Under the pieces are notes generated by a model. It made no database searches, was not told the DNA's origin, and was given only the letters and a program-made list of their open reading frames with translations. From Paracoccaceae bacterium (GTDB taxonomy: Bacteria; Pseudomonadota; Alphaproteobacteria; Rhodobacterales; Rhodobacteraceae), in the NCBI GenBank assembly GCA_003605175.1, contig QWDA01000002.1:434001-498000 (forward strand): DNA of 64,000 nt. The letters are read 5' to 3'. Below, one piece after another: positions 9,084 to 18,637 of this stretch (within the stretch, counting starts at the first letter, position 1; every line of letters begins with the position of its first letter). The translations under genes and the position numbers were made by a program.

Positions 9084-9479
9084 TCAGAGTGCAGTCACGT
9101 GATCGTCGACCGCGTCGGCGATCGCCTCGGCGCGGGCCGCGAGTTCGGCGAGCGTGTCGGTGACCTCGGCCGGGATCCGCGCCACTTCGATTGTCGTCGG
9201 CGTCCGCGCCGCCTCGCGGGCCTCCTCGAGCTGCGCCTGCATTGCGCCGAGCGTGCGTTCCATCTCGCGCAGCCTGTCCTCGAAGCCCGCCGCCTTGTCG
9301 GCCAGGAGAAGCCCCGCCATCAGGAGCATCCGGCCTTCGGGCATCCGGCCGATCTGCTTGATCAGCGTCTGCGCCTCGGCATCGAGCGATTGCGCGGCGG
9401 CGTGAAGGAAATGCTCCTCGCCCTCCTGGCAGGCCACGTCGAACTCGCGGCCGCCCACGGAAATCCGGATCTCAGGCAT
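9084..9479 (-). CDS. zapA: Cell division protein ZapA
   Basis: 131 residues. The N-terminal ZapA globular part (IRISVGGREFDVAC, then ALLMAGLLLADKAA-like and DRLREME) leads into a helical C-terminal segment that should form the dimer coiled coil. ZapA bundles FtsZ filaments at the division site. The start overlaps the last 8 bp of the upstream coiled-coil gene, so the two are translationally coupled. The neighbour relation zapA next to transketolase (divergent) is common in Rhodobacteraceae. Confidence 0.9.
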   Translation of the reverse strand: MPEIRISVGGREFDVACQEGEEHFLHAAAQSLDAEAQTLIKQIGRMPEGRMLLMAGLLLADKAAGFEDRLREMERTLGAMQAQLEEAREAARTPTTIEVARIPAEVTDTLAELAARAEAIADAVDDHVTAL

Positions 9480-9933
9480 TGGCCGCCTCCTTCAGCATCG
9501 GCTCGAGGAGCCCGAGCGCCCGGTCGATCTCGGCGCGGTTGCCCTGCTCCAGCGCCCTCAGCGCCTCCATCTCGGCGGCGAGCGCCGCGTTGACGAGGTC
9601 GGCATCGGCAAGCCCCGCGGCATTCGCCCGGCGCAGCGCGGAGTTCGAGGCGCGGAGCTCGGCGTTCACCGATCTGAGCCGCTGCAGGTCCGCATCGGCC
9701 GCGCCAAGCGCCTCGCGCAAGCCCGACACCTCGGATTGCAGCGCGGCCACCATGGTCTCCTGCTTTTCCTTGATCGCCCGAACCCGTTCCTCGAGTTGGG
9801 CATTGGCCTCGCGCTCGGCCGCCAGTTCGTCGGCCAGCCCCGCTCCGCCGGACTCGGCAATCCGGCCAAGGCCCACCGATATCCTGTCGAGGGCGGAGGT
9901 GATCCGCCCCTCCAGCTCGGCAATCTCGCTCAT
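9472..9933 (-). CDS. Coiled-coil protein coupled to ZapA
   Basis: 153 residues, almost entirely heptad-like Ala/Glu/Leu/Arg sequence (for example LADELAAEREANAQLEERV), with no membrane segment or signal. It overlaps zapA by 8 bp and precedes it in the operon. By position and build it may be a division-site partner that plays a ZapB-like part, but there is no sequence motif that proves this. The start at 9933 has an AAAAGGA run upstream. Confidence 0.72.
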   Translation of the reverse strand: MSEIAELEGRITSALDRISVGLGRIAESGGAGLADELAAEREANAQLEERVRAIKEKQETMVAALQSEVSGLREALGAADADLQRLRSVNAELRASNSALRRANAAGLADADLVNAALAAEMEALRALEQGNRAEIDRALGLLEPMLKEAANA

Positions 9934-10115
9934 GCCCCCAGTCCTTTTCTGTCGCCCAGCCTCGTTCTCCGCGCCGCGAATCGTCTCTTCGCGATGCGCA
10001 ACGAGTTTATCCGACTGGCCCGTGAATTCGACCCCCTGCCCGCCCCAGCTTGCGCTCGGGCGCGAGGCTGCTATCAGAGCGCCAATTCCGGCCCTGTCGA
10101 CAAAGGAAGCCTGCC

Positions 10116-12131
10116 GTGGAACTCGCCACCCTGAAGGATCTCCACCCCGCCCACTGGACCAAGGCCTGCGCGATCCGCGCGCTCGCGATGGACGCCGTCC
10201 AGGCGGCGAATTCCGGCCATCCCGGCATGCCCATGGGCATGGCCGACGTTGCCACGGTCCTGTTCGAGAAACACCTGAAGTTCGATGCTTCGGCCCCTGA
10301 CTGGGCCGACCGCGACCGGTTCATCCTGTCTGCGGGGCACGGCTCGATGCTTCTTTACGCGCTCCTGCACCTCACCGGCTACGAGGACATGACGCTCGAC
10401 CAGGTCAAGGCCTTCCGCCAATGGGGCTCGAAGACCGCCGGCCACCCGGAATACGGACACGCCAAGGGCATCGAGACCACCACCGGCCCGCTCGGCCAGG
10501 GCATCGCCAACGCGGTCGGCTTCGCCATGGCGGAAGAGGCGCTCCGGGCCCGCTTCGGCAAGAAGCTCGTCGACCACTTCACCTATGTGATCGCCGGAGA
10601 CGGCTGCCTGATGGAGGGCATCAGCCACGAGGCGATCGGCCTCGCGGGGATGCAGAAACTCGGCAAGCTGATCGTGCTCTGGGACGACAATGACATCTCC
10701 ATTGACGGCCGGATCTCGCTTTCGGACGTCACCGACCAGCGCAAGCGGTTCCAGGCCGCGGGCTGGCAGGTCCTGTCCTGCGACGGCCACGACCCCGAGG
10801 ATATCGACGCGGCGATCGGCAGGGCGAAGACCTCGAAGAAGCCGACGATGATCGCCTGCAAGACCCATATCGGCTTCGGATCGTCGAAACAGGACAGCGC
10901 CAAGGCGCATGGCTCGCCCCTGGGCGCGGAGGAAATCCTCAAGGTCCGCGAAACCTATGGCTGGCCCTACGGCCCGTTCGAGATTCCGGCCGAGGTGAAA
11001 TCGGCCTGGGAAGCCATCGGCGCGAAGGGCGGCGCGGAGCGCGCGGCCTGGGAGGCTCGGCTCGCCGAGCAGAGCACCGGCCGCCAGGCGGAGTTCGCCC
11101 GCGTCATGGCCGGCGAGCCGCCGAAGAAGCTCTCGGCGACGATCCGCGCGCTGAAGAAGCAGATCTCCGACAGCGCGCCCAAGGTGGCGACGCGGAAATC
11201 CTCCGAGATGGTGCTCGAGGTGGTCAACCCGGTGATGCCGGAGACCATCGGCGGTTCGGCCGACCTTACCGGCTCGAACAACACGCTGACCAAGGATCTG
11301 GGCATTTTCGACGCCTCGAACCGCAAGGGCCGCTATGTCCATTTCGGGATCCGCGAGCACGGCATGGCGGCGGCGATGAACGGCATGGTTCTGCATGGCG
11401 GGATCAAGCCCTATGGCGGCACCTTCCTCTGCTTCACCGATTACGCGCGCGGCGCGATGCGGCTCTCGGCGCTGATGGGCGTGGCCCCGGTCTATGTGAT
11501 GACGCACGATTCCATCGGCCTCGGTGAGGACGGCCCGACGCACCAGCCGGTCGAGCACATCGCGATGCTGCGCGCCACGCCGAACATCAACGTGTTCCGC
11601 CCCGCGGACACGGTGGAGACCGCCGAGGCCTGGGAACTCGCGCTTTCCACCACCACGACGCCTTCGGTCCTTGCCCTCACCCGCCAGAACCTCCCGACCG
11701 TCCGGACCGAGCACAAGATCTGGAACCTCACCGCCCAGGGCGCCTATGTCCTCGCAGAGGCGACCGGTAAGCGGCAGGCGATCCTCATGGCCACCGGCTC
11801 CGAGGTCGAGGTCGCGCTCAAGGCCCGCGAGATCCTCGAAGCGGAGGGTATCGGCACCCGCGTCGTCTCGATGCCCTGCTGGGAGCTTTTCGAGGCGCAG
11901 GACGAGGCCTATCGCCGCAAGGTCCTGCCTGCCGGCCCGGTGCGCGTCGGGGTCGAGGCGATGGTCCGCTTCGGCTGGGATCGCTGGCTCCACGGCGAGC
12001 GCGGCCATCGCGACAAGGCGGGTTTCGTCGGCATGGAGGGCTTCGGCGCCTCGGCACCGGCCGAAGTGCTCTACGAGAAGTTCGGCATCACCGCCGAAGG
12101 TGTGGCGAGCAAGGTACGGGAATTGCTCTGA
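10116..12131 (+). CDS. tkt: Transketolase
   Basis: 671 residues, full length for the family. Transfers two-carbon ketol units in the pentose phosphate and Calvin cycles using thiamine diphosphate and Mg. Visible marks: the early [11 protein letters not shown], the TPP motif [13 protein letters not shown] with the following DN, and the pyrimidine-domain stretch ending [17 protein letters not shown]. The start is GTG with AAAGGAAG seven nt upstream; the frame stays open upstream but without conserved sequence. It is divergent from the zapA operon. Confidence 0.96.
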   Translation: MELATLKDLHPAHWTKACAIRALAMDAVQAANSGHPGMPMGMADVATVLFEKHLKFDASAPDWADRDRFILSAGHGSMLLYALLHLTGYEDMTLDQVKAFRQWGSKTAGHPEYGHAKGIETTTGPLGQGIANAVGFAMAEEALRARFGKKLVDHFTYVIAGDGCLMEGISHEAIGLAGMQKLGKLIVLWDDNDISIDGRISLSDVTDQRKRFQAAGWQVLSCDGHDPEDIDAAIGRAKTSKKPTMIACKTHIGFGSSKQDSAKAHGSPLGAEEILKVRETYGWPYGPFEIPAEVKSAWEAIGAKGGAERAAWEARLAEQSTGRQAEFARVMAGEPPKKLSATIRALKKQISDSAPKVATRKSSEMVLEVVNPVMPETIGGSADLTGSNNTLTKDLGIFDASNRKGRYVHFGIREHGMAAAMNGMVLHGGIKPYGGTFLCFTDYARGAMRLSALMGVAPVYVMTHDSIGLGEDGPTHQPVEHIAMLRATPNINVFRPADTVETAEAWELALSTTTTPSVLALTRQNLPTVRTEHKIWNLTAQGAYVLAEATGKRQAILMATGSEVEVALKAREILEAEGIGTRVVSMPCWELFEAQDEAYRRKVLPAGPVRVGVEAMVRFGWDRWLHGERGHRDKAGFVGMEGFGASAPAEVLYEKFGITAEGVASKVRELL

Positions 12132-12227
12132 TTTTCCGAAATCCGGAATTATTCTCGGCTGCACAATAGTTTGAAGCCTGGGCTCGGTGCTTGACCGGGC
12201 CCGGGCGAAATGGGTGATGTTGCGGCC

Positions 12228-13823
12228 ATGACAGCCGCAAATGCCCTCGCGCTCCGTTTTCTCGCCAGCCTCGTTCTCGCGCTGGTACTTCTTCCATTCG
12301 CCGGTTTCCCGGCCCTCGCACAGTCACGCCACGCGCTGGTGATCGGCAACGATGCCTATGCCGGGGTGCCGCGGCTGCAGAAGGCGGTAAACGACGCCGT
12401 GGCGATCACGGGTGCGCTCGAGGCGCAGGGCTTCACCGTGGCGACCCTCACCGACGCGCCGCGGCGGGCGATCAACCGGGCGATCTCCAACTTCACCCAG
12501 GGATTGCGGCCAGGCGACACCGCGCTGGTGTTCTATGCCGGCCACGGCGTCGAGATCGACGGCGAGAACTACCTCCTGCCGGTCGATATCGAGGCACCGG
12601 GCCCGGGCGACGGCGATTTCGTGAAATCCGAATCCATCGCCCTCTCCCGTCTTCTCGACCGGATCCGCGCCACCGGCGCACGCACCACGCTGGCGATCAT
12701 CGACGCCTGCCGCGAGAACCCCTTCGCGCAGTCCGGCGGACGCGGTATCGGCACCGCCCGGGGGCTCGGCCGGGTGATCGCCCCCGAGGGCACTTTCGTG
12801 ATCTTCTCCGCCGGTGCCGGCCAGCTCGCGCTCGACCGGCTTTCGGACAAGGACGACGACCGGAATTCGGTCTTTACCCGCGCGCTCCTGCCGCGCCTCG
12901 CGGAGCCCGACCTGGAGCTTCGCGAGATGGTCGGCGCGGTCCGCCAGGACGTGCGCGACCTCGCCGCCTCGGTCGGCCACCAGCAGTTCCCGGCCTATTA
13001 CGACGAGCTTCTGGGCGATTTCTACCTCGCCTCGAAAGGCCCAGAGCCCGCGGTGGCTCCGGCCGCCAATGACCCGATCCGTCAAGACTTCGACCTTGCC
13101 CGCGAGATCGGCTCGCGCGAAGCGCTGGAAGCCTTCGTCACCCGCTACGAGGGCCGCGACGACGCGTTCGAGCTCAGCCTCGCCCGGCAGATGCTCGCCG
13201 CGCGCGAAGTGGCGCAGCCAGAGGCCGAGCCGGACCAGGCAGAAGAGCTGGCCGCTCTCGCGCCGGAAAGCCGTGAGATGCGCGATGTCGACAGCGACGA
13301 ACCGGACGCGGAACGCAGCACGATGCGCGACACGCAACGCGAGCTGAACCGCCTCGGCTGCGACGCCGGCGAGGCCGACGGGGTGGCCGGCCCCCGCACA
13401 CGCGAGGCCTTCGCGCGCTACCTCTCGCATGCCGGAGATGTCGGCCTCGCACCCGGCGATCTCGGCTCCGGGAGGGCGTTGAAGGTACTTCAGGGCTGGA
13501 AGAACCGGGTCTGCCCGGCCCCGGCCGCCTGGGATTTCGATCCGACCGGCGGGCTCTGGGCGTTCCGCGCCGCCTGCCCGCTCTTCATCAAGACCACCGG
13601 CACCCACAAATGGACCCGTTCGGGCAGCCGCTACATCCTTGATTGGAACGACTCGCTGGGCCAGGCGGACCGCATGACCGCCACGATCAGGGGCCGGCAG
13701 GTCCAGGCCGCCGGAAATCTCAAGGGCGTCTCCTATACCCTTGAGATGACGGCGCATGCAGACGGCACGTCCTACACGGGAACAACCTCGACCGGCTGCC
13801 GCGTCACCGCCTGGCGGCGCTGA
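12228..13823 (+). CDS. Secreted caspase-like (peptidase C14) protein with C-terminal domains
   Basis: About 531 residues. A signal peptide (hydrophobic stretch ending FPALAQS) is followed by a metacaspase-type p20 domain: RHALVIGNDAY, the catalytic-His region FYAGHGVEI and the catalytic-Cys region IIDACRENPF. Beyond a Glu/Ala-rich linker comes a peptidoglycan-binding-like repeat (TQRELNRLGCDAGEADGV). The C-terminal beta-rich part resembles a lipocalin-like fold, but that is only an impression. The protein is probably exported. ATG 12210 is an alternative start. The 3' end overlaps the convergent acyl-activating gene by 20 bp. Confidence 0.83.
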   Translation: MTAANALALRFLASLVLALVLLPFAGFPALAQSRHALVIGNDAYAGVPRLQKAVNDAVAITGALEAQGFTVATLTDAPRRAINRAISNFTQGLRPGDTALVFYAGHGVEIDGENYLLPVDIEAPGPGDGDFVKSESIALSRLLDRIRATGARTTLAIIDACRENPFAQSGGRGIGTARGLGRVIAPEGTFVIFSAGAGQLALDRLSDKDDDRNSVFTRALLPRLAEPDLELREMVGAVRQDVRDLAASVGHQQFPAYYDELLGDFYLASKGPEPAVAPAANDPIRQDFDLAREIGSREALEAFVTRYEGRDDAFELSLARQMLAAREVAQPEAEPDQAEELAALAPESREMRDVDSDEPDAERSTMRDTQRELNRLGCDAGEADGVAGPRTREAFARYLSHAGDVGLAPGDLGSGRALKVLQGWKNRVCPAPAAWDFDPTGGLWAFRAACPLFIKTTGTHKWTRSGSRYILDWNDSLGQADRMTATIRGRQVQAAGNLKGVSYTLEMTAHADGTSYTGTTSTGCRVTAWRR

Positions 13824-16419
13824 ACCGACCGAACGTTTCTCCAGACAAAGAAAGGTTCCGGTAGAGTCGAACGGCCCGGCGCTCCGCCTTGCTCATGACG
13901 ATCCCGAGCGCAAACGAGACCGCGAGGGTGAGCGCCCCGGCGATCCAGGGCCCTGCCAGCTGGTGAACCGGCGAAGCGTGCTTGACGGCGTGGATGACGA
14001 ACGTGTGGAAGAGATACACGTACAGCGTCGCCGCGGCTGCGCTCTGAAGGAACTGCGACAGCGAAGTCGGCAGTCTGAGGGACAATTGAAACATCATCAG
14101 CATGGCGCCGATGATGATCAAAGCGAAATACGCGGGCCCGGTGATATTCGACAACGCCAGAACGGCGACAACGCCCGCCGCAACCACCAGCCGCGTTTCG
14201 GTCGTTTTCGCGAATGCGAGTGCCCAGCCGAGGAGCAGGAACGGCAGGGCCCGGGGCAGGCCGCGATCCCCTAGCGTCAACATGGAAAAGGTCCGCGCCG
14301 TCTCCGGTTCGGCGATCAGCCCGGCGAACAGGCGAAGCCCGACCTCGAGACCGAGCGAGAGGAACACCCCAGATATGCCGAAGAGAAACGGCCGCTCGGC
14401 CATCATCTCTCGCGCCCTCGGCCAGACGGCCAGCGCGATCATGAAGGCGGCGAGCTGCGCGTAGAGGCTTATGAACCAGTAGGGCGACAGCAACGGTGCT
14501 CCGATCCTCAGATCGCCGTAATTCGCAACGAGAAGATAGGCTCTTGGCGACACCTCGCCGCGCAGAATGTCATAGCCCAGGATCAGCGCGAAATAGACCG
14601 CGAGGATCGGCAGGAAGAAGTTCCTCGCGACCTTGAGCAACTTGCCCTCGGAGAGGGCCCTGCGCTGGAACCGTGCGGCGGAATAGCCGACCAGGAGGAT
14701 CAGGGCGTATCGCCCGCCGATCAGCGGCCAGAGATTGAGATGCCACAGCACCATGCAGCTGATCGACGCAAGCCGAAGCAGAACGGAACCGTCGACCGGC
14801 ATCCGGGGCGCGCGCGGCCGTGGTGCCAGCGCCTCGATCTCGGCCAGGGTCAGACTCTCCCAGTTTTCCGGCGCGTAGCCCAGCCGCTCCTCGATGGCGA
14901 GTTGAACATGGAGGAAGGCCATGGAGTCGCCGCCGAGCGACTCGAAGCTCTCGGTTCGCGGAATACTGGAACGGCGCAACGCCTCGCAGAACACCGCTTC
15001 GAGCGATCCCTTGGGTTCGGCACCGCGGTCCAGCGCACGACGTGCCTCTGCCGCAATCGCGCGGAGGTCGGGTTTGCCGTTGGTCTGAAGCGGAAGGGTT
15101 TCGAGCTGTTCAACGGCAATGTCGCCTTGCGGCAGTTCGTATGCCGCGGCCAGTTCCTCGACAATGCGGCGCTCCTGCCCGGGTTCTGTCGTCATCACCG
15201 CAAGGCGATCGCCGAGCGCGACGGCATGACCGGAAAGCCCGGCAGATTGCAGCCGGGCCTCGATCGCGTCGAGGCTCAGGCGGAGCCCGTAAAGCTTGAC
15301 GAACCGCTTCTCGCGGCCGAGCAGCCGGAAGTATCCGGCCTCGCTACGTTCGGCGATGTCGCCGGTAAGGAGGCGGTCTTGCTCTCTCCCGCGACCCAGG
15401 TCTTCGCGGGTTTCCGCGTACCCCATCATGACGTTCGGCCCTTCATAGGCCAGTTGTCCTGCCCGGCCCGGCTCCGTCACCTCGGTGCCATCCTCGCCAA
15501 GAACGAACAGCCTTCCCCCCGGGATCGCCTTCCCGATCGTGTCGGAGTGATCGATCGTGGCGTCCGCCGGCAGATAGGCCATGCGCGGTGCGGCCTCGGT
15601 CTGGCCGTACATCACGATCAGGTCCCAACCTTCGCGCCGCCCCCGCCCGGCGAGGGCACGCACCTTCTCCGGGGCAAGACGCCCGCCGGCCTGGGTCAGG
15701 AACCGGAAGGCGGGCGAGCGCGAGAAGTCGAACCGGCTGGCGGTCAGGAGATCGACCTGGTGCGGAACGCAGGCCAGGTTGGTCACCCGGTGCGCCGCGA
15801 ACAGCTCGGCGAAAGGCTCGGCCGTCACCGAATGCGGCGTCAGGACGAGCCGTGCGCCAGCCTGGAGATGGGAGTGCAGGACCGACATGCCATAGCTGTA
15901 GTGGAGCGGCAGAGAGGTGATTCCGGTATCGTCCGAACCAAGCCCGAGATACTCCTCGATCGCTTCGGCATTGGAGGCGAGGGACGCCATCGAGAGACGC
16001 ACCAGCTTCGGATCCCCCGTCGTTCCTGAGGTCGAGAGCAACAGCGCCAGATCCTGATGGAGGGGCGCAGGGTCATCGGTGCGCCGCTCCACCTCGCAAG
16101 CGTCGCCGGCGAATGTCACGACGACGTTGGGTCGGTATATCCGCGATATGGCCGAATCCGGTCCGAGCGAGCCCGGAGCGGAAAGGATCACCGGATGCCC
16201 GCCGCGCAACGCACCGAGATATGCGGCGATGGAGGGCGCCCTCGGGTGAATTTCGACACCGATGAGGAGACGTTCTGCGCCTGTGCGCACCAATCGGTCG
16301 AAGGCGCAGCGCCAATCTTCTGCGAGATCCTGGAGAGTTCCGTAGGTGATTTCCCCGACAACCGGGTCGATCAGGGCGACCGACTGAAGACGGGCGCCGG
16401 GAAAATGGACAAACGACAT
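13804..16419 (-). CDS. Three-module protein: adenylation domain, acyl carrier domain, membrane acyltransferase
   Basis: About 871 residues. Residues 1-460 form an AMP-forming acyl-activating domain: STSGTTGDPK at 129-138, YGQTE at 271-275, TGDIAERS near 352, GREKRFVKLYGLRL near 368, and the C-terminal Lys motif NGKPD at 447-451. Residues about 465-535 are a carrier protein with the phosphopantetheine site GGDS (Ser499). From about 545 to the end there are roughly ten membrane segments, opening with an AT3-like R549-to-His560 pattern (RLASISCMVLWH) and ending with the LYVYLFHTF segment typical of acyltransferase-3. Inference: one chain activates, carries and transfers an acyl group at the inner membrane. 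The acyl group and acceptor are unknown. The start MSFVHFPG lacks a clear ribosome site. Confidence 0.82.
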   Translation of the reverse strand: MSFVHFPGARLQSVALIDPVVGEITYGTLQDLAEDWRCAFDRLVRTGAERLLIGVEIHPRAPSIAAYLGALRGGHPVILSAPGSLGPDSAISRIYRPNVVVTFAGDACEVERRTDDPAPLHQDLALLLSTSGTTGDPKLVRLSMASLASNAEAIEEYLGLGSDDTGITSLPLHYSYGMSVLHSHLQAGARLVLTPHSVTAEPFAELFAAHRVTNLACVPHQVDLLTASRFDFSRSPAFRFLTQAGGRLAPEKVRALAGRGRREGWDLIVMYGQTEAAPRMAYLPADATIDHSDTIGKAIPGGRLFVLGEDGTEVTEPGRAGQLAYEGPNVMMGYAETREDLGRGREQDRLLTGDIAERSEAGYFRLLGREKRFVKLYGLRLSLDAIEARLQSAGLSGHAVALGDRLAVMTTEPGQERRIVEELAAAYELPQGDIAVEQLETLPLQTNGKPDLRAIAAEARRALDRGAEPKGSLEAVFCEALRRSSIPRTESFESLGGDSMAFLHVQLAIEERLGYAPENWESLTLAEIEALAPRPRAPRMPVDGSVLLRLASISCMVLWHLNLWPLIGGRYALILLVGYSAARFQRRALSEGKLLKVARNFFLPILAVYFALILGYDILRGEVSPRAYLLVANYGDLRIGAPLLSPYWFISLYAQLAAFMIALAVWPRAREMMAERPFLFGISGVFLSLGLEVGLRLFAGLIAEPETARTFSMLTLGDRGLPRALPFLLLGWALAFAKTTETRLVVAAGVVAVLALSNITGPAYFALIIIGAMLMMFQLSLRLPTSLSQFLQSAAAATLYVYLFHTFVIHAVKHASPVHQLAGPWIAGALTLAVSFALGIVMSKAERRAVRLYRNLSLSGETFGRFSAARR

Positions 16420-16558
16420 CGAACTCGGAGAATACAACCAATTGACCGCAGGCAATACTAGACCGAAGACCGCGCGCAAGTCCAATTCCCGATCCGGCCC
16501 GCGCAAGCTTCATGGGCAATCGCCGGGAAGGAGCGTGATTGGTTCCAACCGAAACCGC

Positions 16559-17518
16559 TCAGTTCCGCCCGAACAGGCCCGCCACGGGCGCGATCACGAA
16601 CTTCGCCAGCGGGATCAGGAGGAAGCCCAGGCCGAGCCCGACAACCCCGTCCAGCGCCGCGGTCACGGCCCATTCCACCGCCCCCTGTGCCCGTGGCAGG
16701 GCATGGGACGCCGCGGCGGCGATTTCGTGAATTAACTCATAAGGTCGGTGGAACCCCAACTCGTGCAGCCCATGCACGATGATGGCGCCACCCACCCAGA
16801 TCATCGCCGCGGTGCCGACGATCACCAGCACCACCAGAAATCGCGGCATCCCGCGCACGATGGCCTGACCGATGGCGCGGGTGGCGGCGAGGCGGCCGCG
16901 GGCGGACATCAGGAGGCCGAGATCGTCGGCCTTCACGATCAGCGCGACCGCGCCGTAGACGGCCACGGTGATGATGATTCCGGCGACCGCCAGCGCACCG
17001 GCGGTCAACCAGATCGAAAGATCCCCGGGCAGCGCCGAAAGGGTGATCGTCATGATCTCGGCCGAGAGGATGAAATCGGTCTTGATCGCGCCGGCGACCT
17101 TCTTCTCCTCGAGATGCGCGTCGGCGAGCTTTTCCTTGTAGAGCTCCTCGGCATGATGGTCGCCGGGATTGACCACGTGCCAGACCTTCTCGGCTCCCTC
17201 GAAACAGAGATAGGCGCCGCCCAGCATCAGGAGGGGCGGGATCGCCCAGGGCGCGAAACTCGACAGCAGGAGCGCCACCGGCAGGAGGATCACGATCTTG
17301 TTGAAAAGCGAGCCCCTGGCGATCTTCCAGACGATGGGGAGTTCCCGCTCCGCCTTGAATCCATGGACATATTTCGGCGTCACCGCGGCATCGTCGATCA
17401 CCGCGCCCGCGGCCTTGGACGAGGCCTTGACCGCCTGGCCAACCACGTCGTCCACTGAAGCCGCCGCCACCTTGGCGATGGCCGCCACGTCGTCGAGGAG
17501 TGCCAGAAGTCCGCTCAT
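16559..17518 (-). CDS. DUF808 (YedI-like) inner-membrane protein
   Basis: 319 residues. It starts MSGLLALLDDVAAIAKVAAASVDDV and continues PKYVHGFKAERELPIVWKIA and GGAYLCFEGAEKVWH, the recognised DUF808 signature. Several hydrophobic segments in the middle and C-terminal parts mark an inner-membrane protein. The function of the family is not known. It is divergent from the ProC-like reductase and separated by 42 bp from the upstream three-module gene on the same strand. Confidence 0.9.
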   Translation of the reverse strand: MSGLLALLDDVAAIAKVAAASVDDVVGQAVKASSKAAGAVIDDAAVTPKYVHGFKAERELPIVWKIARGSLFNKIVILLPVALLLSSFAPWAIPPLLMLGGAYLCFEGAEKVWHVVNPGDHHAEELYKEKLADAHLEEKKVAGAIKTDFILSAEIMTITLSALPGDLSIWLTAGALAVAGIIITVAVYGAVALIVKADDLGLLMSARGRLAATRAIGQAIVRGMPRFLVVLVIVGTAAMIWVGGAIIVHGLHELGFHRPYELIHEIAAAASHALPRAQGAVEWAVTAALDGVVGLGLGFLLIPLAKFVIAPVAGLFGRN

Positions 17519-17636
17519 GCCCTGCCCTTCGCTGCTTTCGCGTCAGGATAGCGATCCGGGCGGCAAGGACAATCGCAGCCGGTTTGCACCCGCACGCCGG
17601 GACGGGCTAGATGCCCATGGGCATCAGGAGCAGGTC

Positions 17637-18428
17637 ATGGGCGGAACGATCGGGATCATCGGCGGAAACGGCGCGCTTGGCGGAGCGATCGCCGAGGGGC
17701 TCCTGGCCTCGGGCATCGTGGCGGAAGGCGATCTCTGGGTGTCGAGCCGGTCGGGCACCGGGCCGCGCTTTTCCGGGGCCGAAGCGTTGCGGGTAACCGG
17801 CGACAGCCGGGCGCTGGTGGCGGCTTGCGAGACGGTGATCCTCTCGGTCCCGCCGGCCACGGCCGGGGAAATCTCGATCCGCGCCGAGGGGCACACCGTG
17901 ATTTCCGTCATGGCCGGCATCACCTTGGAAAGACTAAAGGATATCGCTGGAACCGAGCGCGTGATCCGCGCCATGTCGAGCCCTGCGGCGGCGCGGAGGC
18001 TGGCCTATTCGCCCTATTGTCCCGGCTTCGGCGCGACCGCGGAAGATCGCGCCGAAGCCGCGCGCGTGCTTGGCGCGGTGGGGCTGACCGACGCGGTGCC
18101 CGACGAGGATCAACTCGACCGGTTCACCGCGATCACCGGCCCCGTGCCGGGCTTCGTCGCGGCCTGCGCGGCGGCGATGAAGGCCCATGCGGTGAAGGCC
18201 GGAATCGCGCCCGGGGTGGCCGACAGGGCGGTGCGGCAGCTCTTCCACGCCGCCGGGGTGATCATGGCCGAGGGGGCCTCCCCCGAAGAGGCGGTGCAGG
18301 AGATGATCGACTATGCCGGAACCACGGCCGCGGGCTTAACGGTTCTGAAAGACGGGCCTTTCGAGGCGGCGATGGACGCGGCGCTCGAGGCGGCCTATCG
18401 GCGGGCGAAAATGATCGGCCGAGGCTGA
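17637..18428 (+). CDS. Pyrroline-5-carboxylate reductase family protein
   Basis: 263 residues with an N-terminal NAD(P) Rossmann motif (IGIIGGNGALGGAIAEGL), a VISVMAGI segment and a helical C-terminal dimer domain (ITGPVPGFVAACAAAM, AGTTAAGLTVL) like ProC. It may be a true proline biosynthesis enzyme or one of the ProC-like paralogs, since the usual GxGxMG-type loop is altered to GGNGALG. AGGAG lies 6 nt upstream of the start. No linked proline gene is present. Confidence 0.8.
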   Translation: MGGTIGIIGGNGALGGAIAEGLLASGIVAEGDLWVSSRSGTGPRFSGAEALRVTGDSRALVAACETVILSVPPATAGEISIRAEGHTVISVMAGITLERLKDIAGTERVIRAMSSPAAARRLAYSPYCPGFGATAEDRAEAARVLGAVGLTDAVPDEDQLDRFTAITGPVPGFVAACAAAMKAHAVKAGIAPGVADRAVRQLFHAAGVIMAEGASPEEAVQEMIDYAGTTAAGLTVLKDGPFEAAMDAALEAAYRRAKMIGRG

Positions 18429-18438
18429 ATCCGGCCGG

Positions 18439-18471
18439 CACAACCCGTACACAACCTGTACACAACCCGTA
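18439..18471. repeat. Three head-to-tail 11-bp repeats
   Basis: The unit CACAACCYGTA occurs three times without a spacer directly after the ProC-like gene. The period of 11 bp is close to one helical turn, and the junctions contain TGTACA/GTACAC. It may be a small protein-binding array or a replication-slippage product. Nothing around it tells which. Confidence 0.6.
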
Positions 18472-18550
18472 CACCGGCGGAAGCGGATTTCGTCGATTCA
18501 TCCCACCGGTTCGCCCACCCTCCCCCTCATTCCCCTCCCTCCCCCTCATT

Positions 18551-18619
18551 CCCCCTCCCGAGGGAGGGGGAGGCGCAAAGGGTGCGGCCAGCGCCGCCCC
18601 TCTTCCGGCGGGAGAGGGG
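18551..18619. terminator. Hairpin pair between convergent genes
   Basis: CCCCTCCC-GA-GGGAGGGG forms a strong stem (18551-18570), and a second stem CCCCTCT/AGAGGGG follows at 18597-18619. They sit between the plus-strand ProC-like gene and the minus-strand DMGDH-type gene and could end transcription from both sides. No clear T run follows, so this is inferred from stem strength and position. A polypyrimidine stretch with a repeated CTCCCCCTCATTCCC precedes the first stem. Confidence 0.5.
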
Positions 18620-18637
18620 ATGGGGGAGAGGGGCGCG

